Assembly: GCA_022818135.1 (NCBI GenBank)
Contig: JAFMSR010000017.1
Location: forward strand, 7,823,086 to 7,887,085
Length of the DNA: 64,000 bases
Direction: 5' to 3'
Source of the DNA: Saxidomus purpurata
Lineage: Eukaryota; Mollusca; Bivalvia; Venerida; Veneridae
The position numbers and the translations under genes are program-made. Below the pieces are notes generated by a model, which had not been told where the DNA came from, did no database searches, and was given only the letters and a program-made list of their open reading frames with translations. Shown here one piece after another: positions 36,585-47,480 of this stretch (position 1 is the stretch's first letter; each line of letters opens with the position of its first letter).

Positions 36585-37319
36585 TAGTGGTTTATTGGAT
36601 ATGATAGATTTTAACCAGGCAATAAGACAAAATGCCTATCATACAAAACGTAGTACAAATATAAATTCCTATATTACAACTTAATCTAAATTGGTGCTTA
36701 AAACACAAGGAATACTTTAAAAGCAGGAAGGAGAGAAGTAATAGAAATATTAGTCTTTAACTGACAGAGAGAAATGAAAAAGTTCATTCACATCTAGGTT
36801 GGGTTGGCCTTGTAGGTGACCTAATTTTGGACTCGAAATTAACTTTTTGTCAGGACATGGCACGATCCAGTACCTCCTAGCAACGAGGACAAATTGAAGC
36901 TATGTGTGTTCTCGGGAAAGCCTGCTAGCACCCTTACTCTTGTAATATGTAGCGAGGCAGAGGATAAGTCTAGCAATGCTGGTTAGTAGTGTTTTGGTTG
37001 CATGAACGCCAGTAACGTCATTGGATACCACTTACAGAATCACAAGTAGTAGCATTTTGTCTTTCCTCTAGTCACAATGAACATCGGTCAAATTCTGACA
37101 TATACTGACTGGAAATTGCATTCCAGTACATTTCTCTCATTTCGGCTCAAAATATTACTTAAGCGGCATCATTGGAGAGATTCTGGGGTCGGCTTCATGC
37201 TCTAAATAGTAAGCTATAGGATTAACCTTCTTAATACGATGTTTGCTTGTTGGAAAGTAATGATATTTAGATATATCGAACAATTTAGGAGGATGTTTTA
37301 ATAAAACAATGCCATGGTT
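36585..37319 (-). pseudogene. Possible degenerate coding segment with 3' end, minus strand
   Basis: On the minus strand a frame open from 37,319 to a TAA at 37,155 (54 codons, ending EADPRISPMMPLK) has protein-like composition and stops at an AA|GTAATA that could be a splice donor. About 50 bases further on, a second frame starts MREMYWNAISSQYMSEFD but is broken by stops, and the tract ends near an AATAAA (complement at about 36,590). The arrangement suggests the worn 3' part of a gene or mobile element. I recognise neither. Chance open frames are a real alternative. Confidence 0.2.
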
Positions 37320-37449
37320 TTACATTTTTTTAAATATGAATATAAGTTCTTTACAAATCAATGTAGCTTGACTGTTACGTTGGTTATATATTTAAACAGA
37401 ATAAAACGTTCGCTCCATATATTCGTAAGATCTAAATGCTCAATTCGAA

Positions 37450-37625
37450 TATAATTCTACAGGGAATTGGATTATTTGAACTACTTTGATAGCGGTCATC
37501 AACATTTACCCTGCGGTTCCAGAGGAGATGTCGTTTGAAGGAAATATTGAACAGACGTACAACGGACGACGGACGGTATGCGATCCTAATACTAACACCA
37601 TCACATTGTGCCAGGCGAGCTAAAA
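37450..37625. repeat. End fragment of a bivalve repeat
   Basis: GAGGAGATGTCGTTTGAAGG leads into ACGGACGACGGACGG and ends GTGCCAGGCGAGCTAAAAT. The last word is the complement of the TTAACTCACCTGGCAC start of the element at 40,606, so this is the same family in the opposite orientation. The open frame at 37,432-37,638 (minus) is its shadow. Confidence 0.6.
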
Positions 37626-37819
37626 TGAAAATAAACAATTCACAACATTAGTTCAAATACATGTTCTAGTAGTATGTAAACCATACTTGATTTTTTTTTT
37701 GAAGTTGTTAATTACTATGCATTTAGAATTATTGCGTAAAAAATGCTAACTTGACGAGATTTTAGAAGTCAAAATATAAGGCTAGACTTAGAGCATAATG
37801 ACATTTTGTAACAAACATA

Positions 37820-38130
37820 TTGTACTAACATGGCAATGATGTCGTACTATCCATTTCTACCAGTAACGATAATTACTTTTTATGTTCGAAGACAATAAAA
37901 CACGACACCCACTTCATTACATTGTACATAATTGAAAATGCATATTAGGGTCTCTGTTGTCATTGTGGCAGCGTGCTTGGACGAACGCTTGAATGCTCAG
38001 TAATTTATACAATGCTCTGTCTCATTTACTTTGATACCTCAGACAAACCAATCATGTTTGCATATCAGTTTCTAGTTACAATTGTAATATTGTGCCGAAT
38101 ATGCTATATTCTATATACGAAGAGTACGAC
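37820..38130. repeat. Duplicated block 4, second copy
   Basis: TCCATTTCTACCAGTAACG, TTTGCATATCAGTTTCTAGT and nearby words match 46,308-46,550 in the same order. It contains the signal-peptide-like short frame at 37,938. Confidence 0.6.
37938..38003 (+). CDS. Very short frame with signal-peptide-like start
   Basis: ATG opens 21 codons, MHIRVSVVIVAACLDE and so on to NAQ, then TAA. A short basic start, a hydrophobic core VSVVIVAACL and a small residue near the end resemble a secretory leader, and GCTCA|GTAATTT could be a donor, so this may be a first coding exon. The third copy of this duplicated block (about 46,430) does not keep the frame, which weakens the case. Confidence 0.15.
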   Translation: MHIRVSVVIVAACLDERLNAQ

Positions 38131-38529
38131 ATTGTTTATACATTTCTGTATCCGATACCAGTTTAAGGCATCCATACCCAGAAAAAGTCCAATTAGAACT
38201 TCAAACTAGTACAACGAATTTACAGATGTAATAATTGAAACAGATCTGTGTTCTATTTAGCCTAACACGAATTTGGCGTTTACATTTATATCATATTTAT
38301 TTCGCATCTTCATGAAAAAGTGTTGTCAAACAGCATTTCTAAGGTTTTGCAATATCAAACATTCTGATCAAATTATGCGTTTTCCCGGATAAATATCTGT
38401 CAATTTGTTTAGTTTAGATTATTTTTAATCTCGGTTGTGAAACAAGTTCTCACAACTTATATGAATTTCTCTTGAGACTCATTCAAGATGGAATCAACTT
38501 CGAAGAGAGAGAGGCAATGTGAAATTATT

Positions 38530-38634
38530 TGTGTCTTGCCTAAGGACACTACCGACATGGCAATGGTAGGGATCGAACCCGGGGCCCTTCGATCCTGAGG
38601 CGAACGCGCTACCACTGCACCATGGCGGCTCCAC
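38530..38634 (-). repeat. tRNA-derived SINE head
   Basis: On the minus strand: CATGGTGCAGTGGTAGCGCG (A-box region), then CCCGGGTTCGATCCCTACC (B-box region), followed by GTGTCCTTAGGCAAGACAC, a word that often follows tRNA heads in marine-invertebrate SINEs. There is no paired acceptor stem, so it is not a functional tRNA. Confidence 0.75.
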
Positions 38635-38649
38635 GAGTCAATTTGTTAG

Positions 38650-40100
38650 GTACAGTCATGCTAGTTTCCTTGTCAGTGCATCGTCTGTTGAAGGAAGTCG
38701 GGCTTAAATGACGTCAATTCGAAAAAAATGCCAAAATATTGTCCAATAAAAGTGTACAAGACACTTATATTCTAACTCTATAGAGTCGTCATTGTCATAA
38801 CAAAACAGGATTTTTGACGACGTTGAGACATTTATATGAAGTACTACCGTTAATTAACACAAATCATGTTATCGTTTGAACCAAATACGGCAATGAAACA
38901 TTCAAATGCAACAGGAACATCGTCAATAGTAAGCTTTTATAATATAAAAAGAGGGTTTCCAATTCGATTTTGCAGCCGGATAATCAAAGCGACTATTGTA
39001 TTGTAAACAAATGTTTCGCATTGGAAATGATGCTTAGATTTCAGATTTTTGTATTTGAATGAATCGTATTATAGATTTTATTACATGTATAAACAAAATT
39101 GAAAGAAGCTATATTTAAATAGAAGTGAATAATATTCATTGTAAAGCTTTAATGAAATTTTAGACGCCCTACACTTAGATAAACCCGGATATCCATTCAT
39201 AATTATAACCACTGATGTTGAAAATCAGTTATTTTTTACTTTGAACAAAACATCTGTTCTATATTTCGCTGCTTCACGATAATTAATACTGAATAACCAT
39301 ACAATGAACGTGACGAAATACAAATGTTTATCTTTCCTATCCTGAAAAATAAGTTGTTTACTTTTGATTCACGTACATCGCCTTTCTATAACAGTTTCGG
39401 TGTTCCGTTTAGGCCATTGTTGCATTGCCTTTTCGACCATGTAAATTGGAAAGGGAGAAAGTACGAGCAACACAGCACGATGCAAAAACTCCAAAACACG
39501 ATAGGACAAAAAGACGATTCAAAAACACAATAACATGAAAAGACGATGCGAAATACGTAAACATAACACAATTACAACAACACGATAGGGTACTGTAGAA
39601 CTGTAGCAGTATTGTATCGTATTATGGTATTTCCGTCATTCAAGAACACAGAACACAACTGCTTTTCATATATTAGGTACTTTAAATGCATATATGCAAG
39701 GATATAAATGCGTCTTTCGTGCCTTTTAAACGTTTGATAATCATTGTCTTTGTTAATGTACATTGTGTATTTTATAAAAAGGGATATTATGCAGACCTGT
39801 ATGAACTAACGTTGAATTAAATAGTCAAATGCCGTACATTTAAACCTAGTTGCTTTACAGTTTCGAGATTAAAACGTGATAACCATTTTTTCAATATAAA
39901 GAGAATAAATTGAAGTATCGCACTGCAAAATTACAGAAATTTGAGACAGAAAAATATTTTATGGCGAAAACCTGATATTTCCATTTCTTATTAAGTTCTT
40001 ATCAATTTCAAAATTGACAACATACACAGCTACAATATGGAGATTATTTTTAATGGCTGTATTTTGATTCCATTCTTGGTTCTTGTTGCACTTAAATCGA
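38650..40100. other. No recognisable gene
   Basis: AT-rich sequence. The 39,324-39,533 open frame (plus) runs into short AACACGAT/AAAAAGACGAT words (39,475-39,590), a simple degenerate repeat, and is not supported as coding. Confidence 0.45.
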
Positions 40101-40420
40101 TGACAATTCATTCTTTATTGCTCTTAAAAGATGAAATTTCACAATGCACTTAGTACTTTCAAAGAAAGACATGTTTAGGGTATGCATCTCCGTGCATTTA
40201 ATCTGTCTTCAGTTCAATAATTCTAAAATAATTTGCTGAACAATAACACCCTATGGCAAGTGGGAGAAGCTACTGTTACCAGTAATTACATCTTATTTCA
40301 ATTAAAGTGCTTCCGCTTTCTATAAATTATCACCAATTTTACCATCCTTTATTTCACCCTTTTCCGATATATTAGTTTTAAATTCCTCATCCTTTTATGT
40401 TTCTTATTGACCCGATGACG
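40100..40420. repeat. Duplicated block 5, first copy
   Basis: TTAATCTGTCTTCAG, GCTGAACAATAACA, GAAGCTACTGTTACC, TTCCG.TTTCTATAAATTATC and CCAATTTT match 55,710-55,890 in order. A partial extra copy lies at 55,480-55,600. No coding signal. Confidence 0.55.
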
Positions 40421-40605
40421 TTACTACCGCCATATTTAACGATATAAAGGCTGCAACAAGACTTTCAAAAACCGTATTTGTGTCTTCATTTGAATATATA
40501 ACTGTGTATATTCTCAATATGTTTAAAATATCATACTATTAATATTTGTTTTGATGGCTTTTACATGTAAATTGTTTCTAATTTTTAGGTGTTAGATAAT
40601 ATCCT

Positions 40606-41290
40606 TTTTAACTCACCTGGCACGACCCCTACTTGAACTTCTATGTTCAAGATTTTTCCTGGATAAAATTGGCAACAAAAACTGTAGTCGTAATTTTTAC
40701 ATTCACACCATCTATCAATTGGGACAGTATCATAAATTGTTTAAGAGAATGAAAAGCAAACAGTGCAGATCATGATCAGACAGCAAAATAATGAATAGCT
40801 TACAGTGCAAACCATAATCATACAGCAACATAATAAATAGCAAACAGTTCGTATCAAGATCAGACAGCAAAATAATGCAAAGCAAATGGTGCAGATCATG
40901 ATCAGACAGCAAAATAATGAATAGCTGATGATAGTACATAGCATGACCAGACAGCATTAAATGAATAGCTTACAATGCAGATCATGATCAGACAGCAAAA
41001 AGATGAATAGCGAACAGTGCAGATCATGATCAGACAGCAAAAAGATGAATAGCGAACAGTGCAAATCATGATCAGACAGCATAACAATGAGGTCTAGAGC
41101 TTAAATATTCAGCATGCGGCATGACTCTCCACCAAGATTGTCCAAATTAACGCTACCCAGAGGTCTCTTGATTTTACATAGGATTACTAAAGGATAAATT
41201 ATGAGCCAAAGGTTTCTGCTATTAATTACCTTCTATTAAAGTCAATGGTAGACAAGTGAGCGATACAGGGCCATTATGAACCTCTTGTTT
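40606..41290. mobile_element. Bivalve dispersed element, TTAACTCACCTGG...GAGCGATACAGGGCC
   Basis: The start TTAACTCACCTGGCACGA and the end AAGTGAGCGATACAGGGCCA with CCTCTTG are, from memory of clam sequences, the two ends of an abundant dispersed element. The middle is occupied by the 42-bp array at 40,755-41,090. Downstream of the array, GGTCTCTTGATTTTACATAGG and TCTGCTATTAATTACC precede the end. No protein is encoded. Confidence 0.6.
40755..41090. repeat. Minisatellite of about eight 42-bp units
   Basis: The unit CAGTGCAGATCATGATCAGA followed by CAGCAAAATAATGAATAGC is repeated about eight times with a 41-44-bp period and moderate divergence. Because 42 is a multiple of three, the minus strand stays open in several frames and gives repetitive peptides such as CCLIMICTV. 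These are an artefact of the period, not genes. Confidence 0.9.
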
Positions 41291-41519
41291 TAAATAGTGT
41301 TTATTTTCACGTCGTCACCGGCGTCACTGCGTGAAGAAAAGAAACGTTTTATAGTACATTATGCTTAGAGAAAAATTAAAATATGCACTGTCAAAATCTT
41401 ACATTGTTGATCATTAGGACAAAGTTAGAAAATTCGAATTGTCTGTTTTCTTAAGTAACCAAGTTTTGCGGGGCAATAAAACCTTTTAAACCCTGCAATT
41501 TAATCAATCCAAACAGTGC

Positions 41520-41860
41520 ACAACTCTTTATTTTATGCTTAAGGGTGGAAACATTGTTAGTTCCCTAGGTGTCTACGCAAATTATCGATTCCTGCAAATC
41601 AGTAATTAATAATGATACATGTCGTTTTATCAAATTGTACATCTGAACAAAAAGCAAGCAAACGATTGATGAATATGTTCCCATGTGACCGATTTACGAT
41701 ATATATAAAAGAGGACCAAGCGAGGCTATTGCATAGTATAATTTAGTGCACCCGACTGACTATAAGACAGATGATTAAATTTAACGTATCAGTGATATGA
41801 TAGTGGCATGTATTCCCGCCAAGAGCACCGATTTGGTTTCAATTATTGAACATTTGTTTT
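41520..41860. repeat. Duplicated block 3, third copy, with TATA-like box
   Basis: Matches 34,980-35,300. In this copy the conserved GTTCCCATGTGACCGA is followed by TATATAAAAG at 41,702-41,711, a good TATA-box match, but the other two copies lack it and no gene follows within reach. Treat as duplicated non-coding sequence. Confidence 0.6.
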
Positions 41861-42649
41861 CGCAAAACATTCGCGGTTTTCGTGTTGTTGTTACACTGCT
41901 CTCTTCTAAGGTATTACAATGTATACCTGGATTAAGCTAATTTGTTACTGCGTTCGCTTCGCAATCAGGATGACAAGGTACAATCACCTTTTATGTCACA
42001 AAAGGTGTGTCCTTCCTAAGAAGACCTGATTCGATCATCAGTAAGGAAAGTTACTTTGTTGAACAACAATAAACTTCAAATACATGTATAACAGCATCTG
42101 TTGTTTTGTTCATAAATAATACTTCGACTGTATCTACTGTAATACTATTTAAGATGTTTTAATAAAAAAGTAGGCCAGACGGAAACATCTTTGGCAGTTA
42201 TATCACAAATATACCCGGACGAATATTGATTGATATACATCATAGATGTAAACAGTAATAAACAGAACAATAACTAAAACTAGATTATATCACCTGGCAA
42301 ACACACTCCTTCATAATCTTAAAGCGAGTGTAAATATTAATTCAGATCATTAAAACTTATACAAGGAACGTCGTTCAAATGTGAAGGCAAGCGGGCGTTT
42401 ATGTGGTATGCATGCAAAATGGAAAGTTAACGTAAATTCCTTGTGTTGATACCAAACGTGTAAATACTCAATCTGACTAACTATATCAAATTGTGTAGTT
42501 GGTGTAACACTTCCTTACACGTTTATATAAATGCAGTTATGGTACTTCAGAAATACGGTCATATAAAAAGAATCGTTGACTTCTCGGTGAAGGGGCTATG
42601 GACATTTTTAATGAAATATGTCCGTTTTATTAATGTAGTGGTATGTCCT

Positions 42650-43556
42650 TTTCCTCAGTGACACTCGGTTTAAAGACATTTCAAACTGGTATAATGAGCG
42701 TGCAAGGTGTACCCAGTGCTCGCAGGCTTCTCTAAAATGATAGCCAAGAAAGAAGGAGCTCGAGAATGCAGGATACATTACAAGGCAAATAGCTAAGAAG
42801 GTTGGCATTGTAACAGGTGGTACCCATACCATTCTTAAACATCACTCAAAAATGAGAAACATTTGTTCAGGATAAATTCCCCATTTTTGCTTACCGAATA
42901 CCAGAAACGTGCTCGTGATATACAATTAAATTTCCTGTTAAAACAGCATCCAAGATACAACGCACGAACATTTGCAAATATGGTCACCGGAGACGAGACA
43001 TGGGTTCATTTGTCGAGCCCCAAAGAAGGGTGCATGACAAGATATGGGCAACAAGGGACAGTAAAAAAACATTGCATCGCAAAACAAACCTTAAGTGTCG
43101 AGAAGGTCATACTATATGCCATATTCTTTACTCATCAAGGCAACTGAAGGTTCAGTACCTAAAGGTAAGTGCGGTTATGCACAATTATAAAAACACAATA
43201 GCTACGAAAATTAAAACCATATTTCGATAATTGCCGCCCTGGGACAGTTTTACGAAAGTTGCGATTGTTGCATGTAAATGCTTCATCGCACAAAGACATA
43301 ATGGGTAAAAGATTATCTAGGACAGGAAAATGCTGTTGTGCTTCCCCACCTACAGAATCATTCGCCTGACCTGGCTCCCTGGGAGTTCTTTCAATACCCT
43401 AGACTTAAAACGTACCTCTCAAAGAAAATTGACCTTAAATATTCCAGTAACCGCATAGTTAAAGGCGCTTTAATACCCAATATGCTGATCGGCAGCCACA
43501 ATTTTGAAAATGCATTACTGTATAACAACGACATGAAAGTTAACGTAATCTAGACA
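42650..43556 (+). pseudogene. Degenerate mariner-family transposase
   Basis: Fragments of a DD34D transposase lie in order on the plus strand: a helix-turn-helix-like part with TGGTHTILKHHSKM (about 42,810), then PFLLTEYQKRARDIQ, VTGDETWVHLSSP with the first catalytic Asp at 42,992, LLHVNASSHKD at about 43,265, and SPDLAPWEFF with the third Asp at 43,378. The second catalytic position, normally Asp before Asn-Ala, is Val (GTA at 43,274). The distance from it to the third Asp is 104 bases, one short of the 105 expected for 34 intervening residues, so there is a frameshift. More shifts and stops interrupt the rest. I did not find clear terminal inverted repeats. It is a dead copy. Confidence 0.85.
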
Positions 43557-43814
43557 TGTAAACGTCATATATATGTAGCAACTTTTGGTGTGAATGAAAC
43601 GACGTCTCTTATCATTGTATTATACGTTTTTGAAGACGAAATACTTGCAAGTTAAGTCCGCAAAATGAAGTTATATGTATACAATGTATGTATACATTTC
43701 ATTTTCTAAAAAAATGTTCACCTTAAAACTCCTTTGTTTAACATACATATCGAACCAAAAAATGAAACTTATTTTACATCTGCTTGAAAAGTGCATAATT
43801 ATTATTTTTTTTTT

Positions 43815-44180
43815 TTTAAATGTACTCCCTACATCTAACCGATTATATTCTCGAAACATAGGATTATGTGTATAGTGAACATAAAATGATAAATAAATAC
43901 AATTTTTAAAAAGAACCTATGTCGAAAAATGCCTAATTTTACCACAATTAATCAATATAGAGGCAATCTGTAATAAATCACATCCACCCATTAATTGTAC
44001 AACAACTCAACATATATTATTGAATGGTTTACAGTACTGCAGAATATTTTAAACCGCTGATTTTTTCGATAATGACTGGAATGCATATCTGAAACATTTA
44101 GGTTATATTAAAATACTTTTAAAGATTCTATTAATTATGTTATTTAGTTTGACAACAATTTTAGGGTTTGTCCCTTTAAC
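43815..44180. mobile_element. Element of the TTAAAGGGACACTCC family, second copy
   Basis: Homologous to 1,960-2,180 (CTCCCTACATCTA, TCGAAAAATGCCTAATTTT, CCACCCATTAATTGTAC). The right end GTTTGTCCCTTTAA at about 44,168-44,180 is complementary to the start of the family, giving short terminal inverted repeats with TTAA. The left end is degenerate. It lies just after the dead mariner. Confidence 0.55.
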
Positions 44181-44272
44181 ACCATAGTTGATGTATATGT
44201 TAAATATTGTCAAACTTCCACATCGTGTATAAACCCAATTAAAAAGGACGTTTGTAAAAACAAGAAGACTAG

Positions 44273-44443
44273 TCATTACAACTGACCGTTAGGACCGCCC
44301 TCCGTTGCCGCCAACATGCAGTATCATACCTTGCTAACATGCAATATCGTAGAATACTGAACGAACTCCTTAAGGTGAAGCGAACGGAACAATATGAAAG
44401 TATAACTTTAGATGCCGTACGAGAGAACTTCAATTTTCTATGA
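44273..44443 (+). CDS. Weak candidate coding segment
   Basis: A frame open for 56 codons after a TAG, including YRRILNELLKVKRTEQYES, ends at TGA (44,441-44,443). It is rich in Arg, Leu and Glu and less AT-biased than its surroundings. No motif is recognised. An AG before the GACCGCCC stretch could be an acceptor. It may be the end of a lost gene or transposon. Confidence 0.15.
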   Translation, partial: SLQLTVRTALRCRQHAVSYLANMQYRRILNELLKVKRTEQYESITLDAVRENFNFL

Positions 44444-44467
44444 CATATAAGTGGACAAGTTTACAAC

Positions 44468-44705
44468 AAATATAAGTTTCACGAACAATAAATCCTTTAT
44501 ATAGCTAAACTATTCCTAGAATGTTTAAACATTTTTATTTTTTCAGTACAAACGAAGGAACAATTGCCTTTTGTTGTTCATGTATCAATGTACTTGTCAT
44601 AAATATTAGTTTCACGCACAATAATATCTATATATAGCCTTACCTATTCCTGGAACGTTTTAAATATTGTAATTATTTCAGTACAAATGAAGGCCCAATT
44701 ATTGA
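44468..44705. repeat. Two tandem copies of a 95-bp segment
   Basis: Segments at about 44,471-44,565 and 44,606-44,702 share AGTTTCACG.ACAATAA, TATTCCT.GAA.GTTT and TTTCAGTACAAA.GAAGG.. CAATT, offset by 135 bases. Each ends at a pyrimidine-TTTCAG|TACAAA, a splice-acceptor-like junction, so exon duplication is conceivable, but the downstream frames differ. Confidence 0.6.
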
Positions 44706-44794
44706 CGTCATATTTTTGTGTAAACCAGCATAGTATTACGTATCTTCAAAATACGGATACACAAACATTTCTGCGGGCAACTATAATTCAAAAT

Positions 44795-45800
44795 CAAAGC
44801 GCTGTGAGCGCTGAAGGCCTGGGGGCTATAGGTTAACCTCCCCGAAAAACAACTTTTCACCTACGTGTTCTGGGTTGAATCTTATCTAAAGCGCGGGTCG
44901 AAATGTGCAGAGGACGAAATTCAATATATGACACAGAATGAATGATTCACAAATATATGGGTGACAGGGAAGTTTGTTTTATTATGATATGTACGTTAAA
45001 TGAAAAATAATCACATAGTCAACATTATAAAATCTTTAAGCCAGTACAAATAATTCGATCTGCGCTTTGTACAACTTCAAGCGATATGATCTGATGATGT
45101 GGATCGAAAATTATTGTGTACCAATGACAAGACCTTGAAACAGAAATAAACAAAGCAATACCAGCAATGAAATATAAATACAGTACTGTACAATATGTAT
45201 AACAGAGAAAACCAAAAATGATTCTGGGTTACCTTGTAGTTGTAATCAGTGAAACCGTTCACTGGGCCTCGACATGCAGCGTCCTCGATAAATGGCGGGT
45301 GAATTTGATCACGTTAGTTCCTTCTCGGGAATGTACGTAAATTATATCTTTTTTAAAAGACATTTATTTTTAGGTAAATATATTTGTTATCGTTCGTAAA
45401 TAACAAAGTTGTCAATGAAATAACATCGGAAATTTGAAAATCAAACTACAAACTCTTATATCGAGCTTCGTACGTTTTCGTAAATTTCCGTAAATATCCG
45501 TACTTTTCCGTGATATGCATATGATTATCTTCCGTAATCAGCTAACAGCGCATTAATTTCTAAAACAGAAAAAAATGTGTAATGCAGCCCGTAAGCTATA
45601 TACCTTCCTGCAGTCGTTTGAAGTTTTATGTGCTATTTTTATTTGTTACATGTTCTTATCATATGCGGCATTCAAACAGAAGATTGATCTTGTCTGTCTT
45701 GCACTGCTTTCGCATAGCACATGTTTACAGTTGTTATTCGCACATAGCACGGCTAAAATTCTTGCAGGGTTTGAAATGTGGTATACTAACTTAGGCCTTG
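44795..45800 (+). repeat. 1-kb dispersed repeat, copy 1 of an inverted pair
   Basis: Reverse-complement match to 59,985-60,915 over its whole length, including AGCGCTGTGAGCGCT with GGCCTGGGGGCTATAG at the left, a run of CGTAAAT-type words (45,470-45,515), and the stretch that gives the 86-codon open frame at 45,575-45,835. That frame shares FKQKIDLVCLALLS with the frame at 59,976-60,191 (minus), but the two are out of frame upstream of FLSYA, so coding is doubtful. GGCCTGGGG occurs near both ends in inverted orientation, which may be remnants of terminal repeats. Confidence 0.75.
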
Positions 45801-45821
45801 GGGACTTTCAGTCCCCAGGCC
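45794..45821. other. Short strong hairpin
   Basis: GGCCTTGGGGACT pairs with AGTCCCCAGGCC (one bulge) around TTC. It lies at the right edge of the inverted-pair repeat and is absent from the copy at 59,985. Confidence 0.65.
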
Positions 45822-46002
45822 AACTAGTAACATAAGTAAAGCGCCATGTATTACTTTGTCATTTTTGAAAAAAATATTTTATTTCACGGCAACTCAGAGC
45901 GAGCAGCTTTAAATACGATAAAAAATCAACTGACAAAATCAGTTCCATAGAATCTCACGTTTTCTTACAAATGAACAAGTTTTACACGCTTTAGTCTTCC
46001 CT

Positions 46003-46098
46003 AAAGCAGCTCGCTTTATATGACTATATGTTCTAAAATACCTTATTTTCATACAGTTTCATGAACTATATTTTTTTACCAAAATCTAGCGAGCAGCT
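46003..46098. mobile_element. Internally deleted copy of the AGCTGCTCGC MITE
   Basis: TAAAGCAGCTCGCTTTATAT at the left and CTAGCGAGCAGCTTTAA at the right are the family's ends with only about 60 bases between, matching the interior near 2,620-2,690. A further isolated right end of the same family lies at 45,893-45,908. Confidence 0.6.
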
Positions 46099-46279
46099 TT
46101 AAAATCAGCTTACAAAATAAGATCCATAGTATCTGGAATTTAAATTATAGTTTACAGTATGTTTATGTGTATTCATATTGAATTTGTGTCTAAAATAAAT
46201 GTTAAGAAATGTAATCCTTCACATTTAATTCACGAAACACTCAAAAATAATCCGTGAAAATATTTATTTGACGTTTCCT

Positions 46280-46590
46280 AAATTGTACTTACAAGGTAAT
46301 AGTGTCGTTATATCCATTTCTGCCAGTAACGGAAATAACATGCACTTCCCTTTTAAGTAAAACAGTCACTCGAAACGAATGTCATATCCTCGTGTAACGT
46401 TTAATATAATACAAGGGGAAGTCTGTTTCAATGTGGACGCAGGCTCGAATGGTCGGTGTTTTCTAAAACGGTTTCTCAGTCTAAATATATTTTGTCGATA
46501 CTTCAAACAAAGATAACATGCTTGCATATCATTCTCTAGTCAATACTATAATTCTGTACCCCATGTTTGCGCTGCAGTCTGTTTAGGTAT
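46280..46590. repeat. Duplicated block 4, third copy
   Basis: Matches 37,820-38,130 (TCCATTTCTGCCAGTAACGG; CTTGCATATCATTCTCTAGT) and 29,620-29,770. No open frame is conserved between the copies. Confidence 0.6.
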
Positions 46591-46984
46591 GAGAGGACAA
46601 TTTTATCTTTTTATCTTCTATCAAAATTATAAAGTCAGTTACTGAATTTTTCAGAAGCATTATTTTTTATATACTTTGAATATGTGTCCAGTCTTCGGTG
46701 CAATACTTTACAAATGATGTGTTAAAGTATTAAAAGTCGAAGACATGCATATATATGATGTATAAATGCTATCATACGAGCCAAAGAAGCAAGGTATCTT
46801 GATTTCATTTATACTGTGATGTCAAAATTGTTCCATGCAATAGTTTTACAAAGTAAGTTGAGGCTTGACTAATAGTATCCCTATTTTTGACTGCTGAAAT
46901 TCCCTCCCGTGTAATTTGCACACCTAGTTGGCGGCCTAGCGGCCTAAAATTGGCGGTTTTGCGGCGAAGCTGCCTTAAGTGTGG

Positions 46985-47187
46985 GCCCCCCCCCCCCCCA
47001 AAACCTCCCCCCCCCCCCCCAAAAAACAAACCCCCCCCCCCCAAAAAAAAAAAAAAAAACAAAAAAAACCCCAAAAAAAAAAAACACCCCCCCCAAAATC
47101 AACAAAATCCCCTTCAAAAAAAAAACTTCAACCCCCCCCCCCCCCCCCCCACCCCCCCCCCCCCCCACCCCCCCCACCCCCCCCCCC

Positions 47188-47238
<51 letters not shown>

Positions 47239-47302
47239 AAATAAAAAAAAAAAAAAAAAAAAATTTTTTTTATATTTTTTTAAAAAAAAAAAAAAAAACA
47301 AA

Positions 47303-47346
<44 letters not shown>

Positions 47347-47378
47347 CTTTTCCTTTTTCCCCTATTTATATTTTTTCT

Positions 47379-47428
<50 letters not shown>

Positions 47429-47480
47429 AAAAATTTTTTTTAATTTTTTTTTTTTTTTTCCCCCCCCCCCCCCCCCCCAC
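46985..47480. repeat. Homopolymer-only tract (C, A, T runs), probably assembly artefact
   Basis: About 500 bases consist almost entirely of alternating runs of C, A and T up to tens of bases long. Flanks are normal sequence. No natural repeat type I know looks like this, and it resembles failed consensus calling over a low-complexity region. All open frames here, up to 154 codons and proline/lysine-only, are meaningless. Confidence 0.85.

Noticed and set aside
40730..41087. Leu/Cys-rich repetitive frames on the minus strand
   Set aside because: They are explained by a 42-bp minisatellite whose period is a multiple of three.
40755..41090. CRISPR-like array
   Set aside because: The units are contiguous and diverge gradually, with no unique spacers, and the genome is clearly eukaryotic.
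41702..41711. TATA box and promoter of a duplicated gene
   Set aside because: Only one of three duplicated copies has it, and no coding segment follows.
46887..47443. Proline/lysine-rich open frames up to 154 codons
   Set aside because: They are translations of C and A homopolymer runs in a probable assembly artefact.
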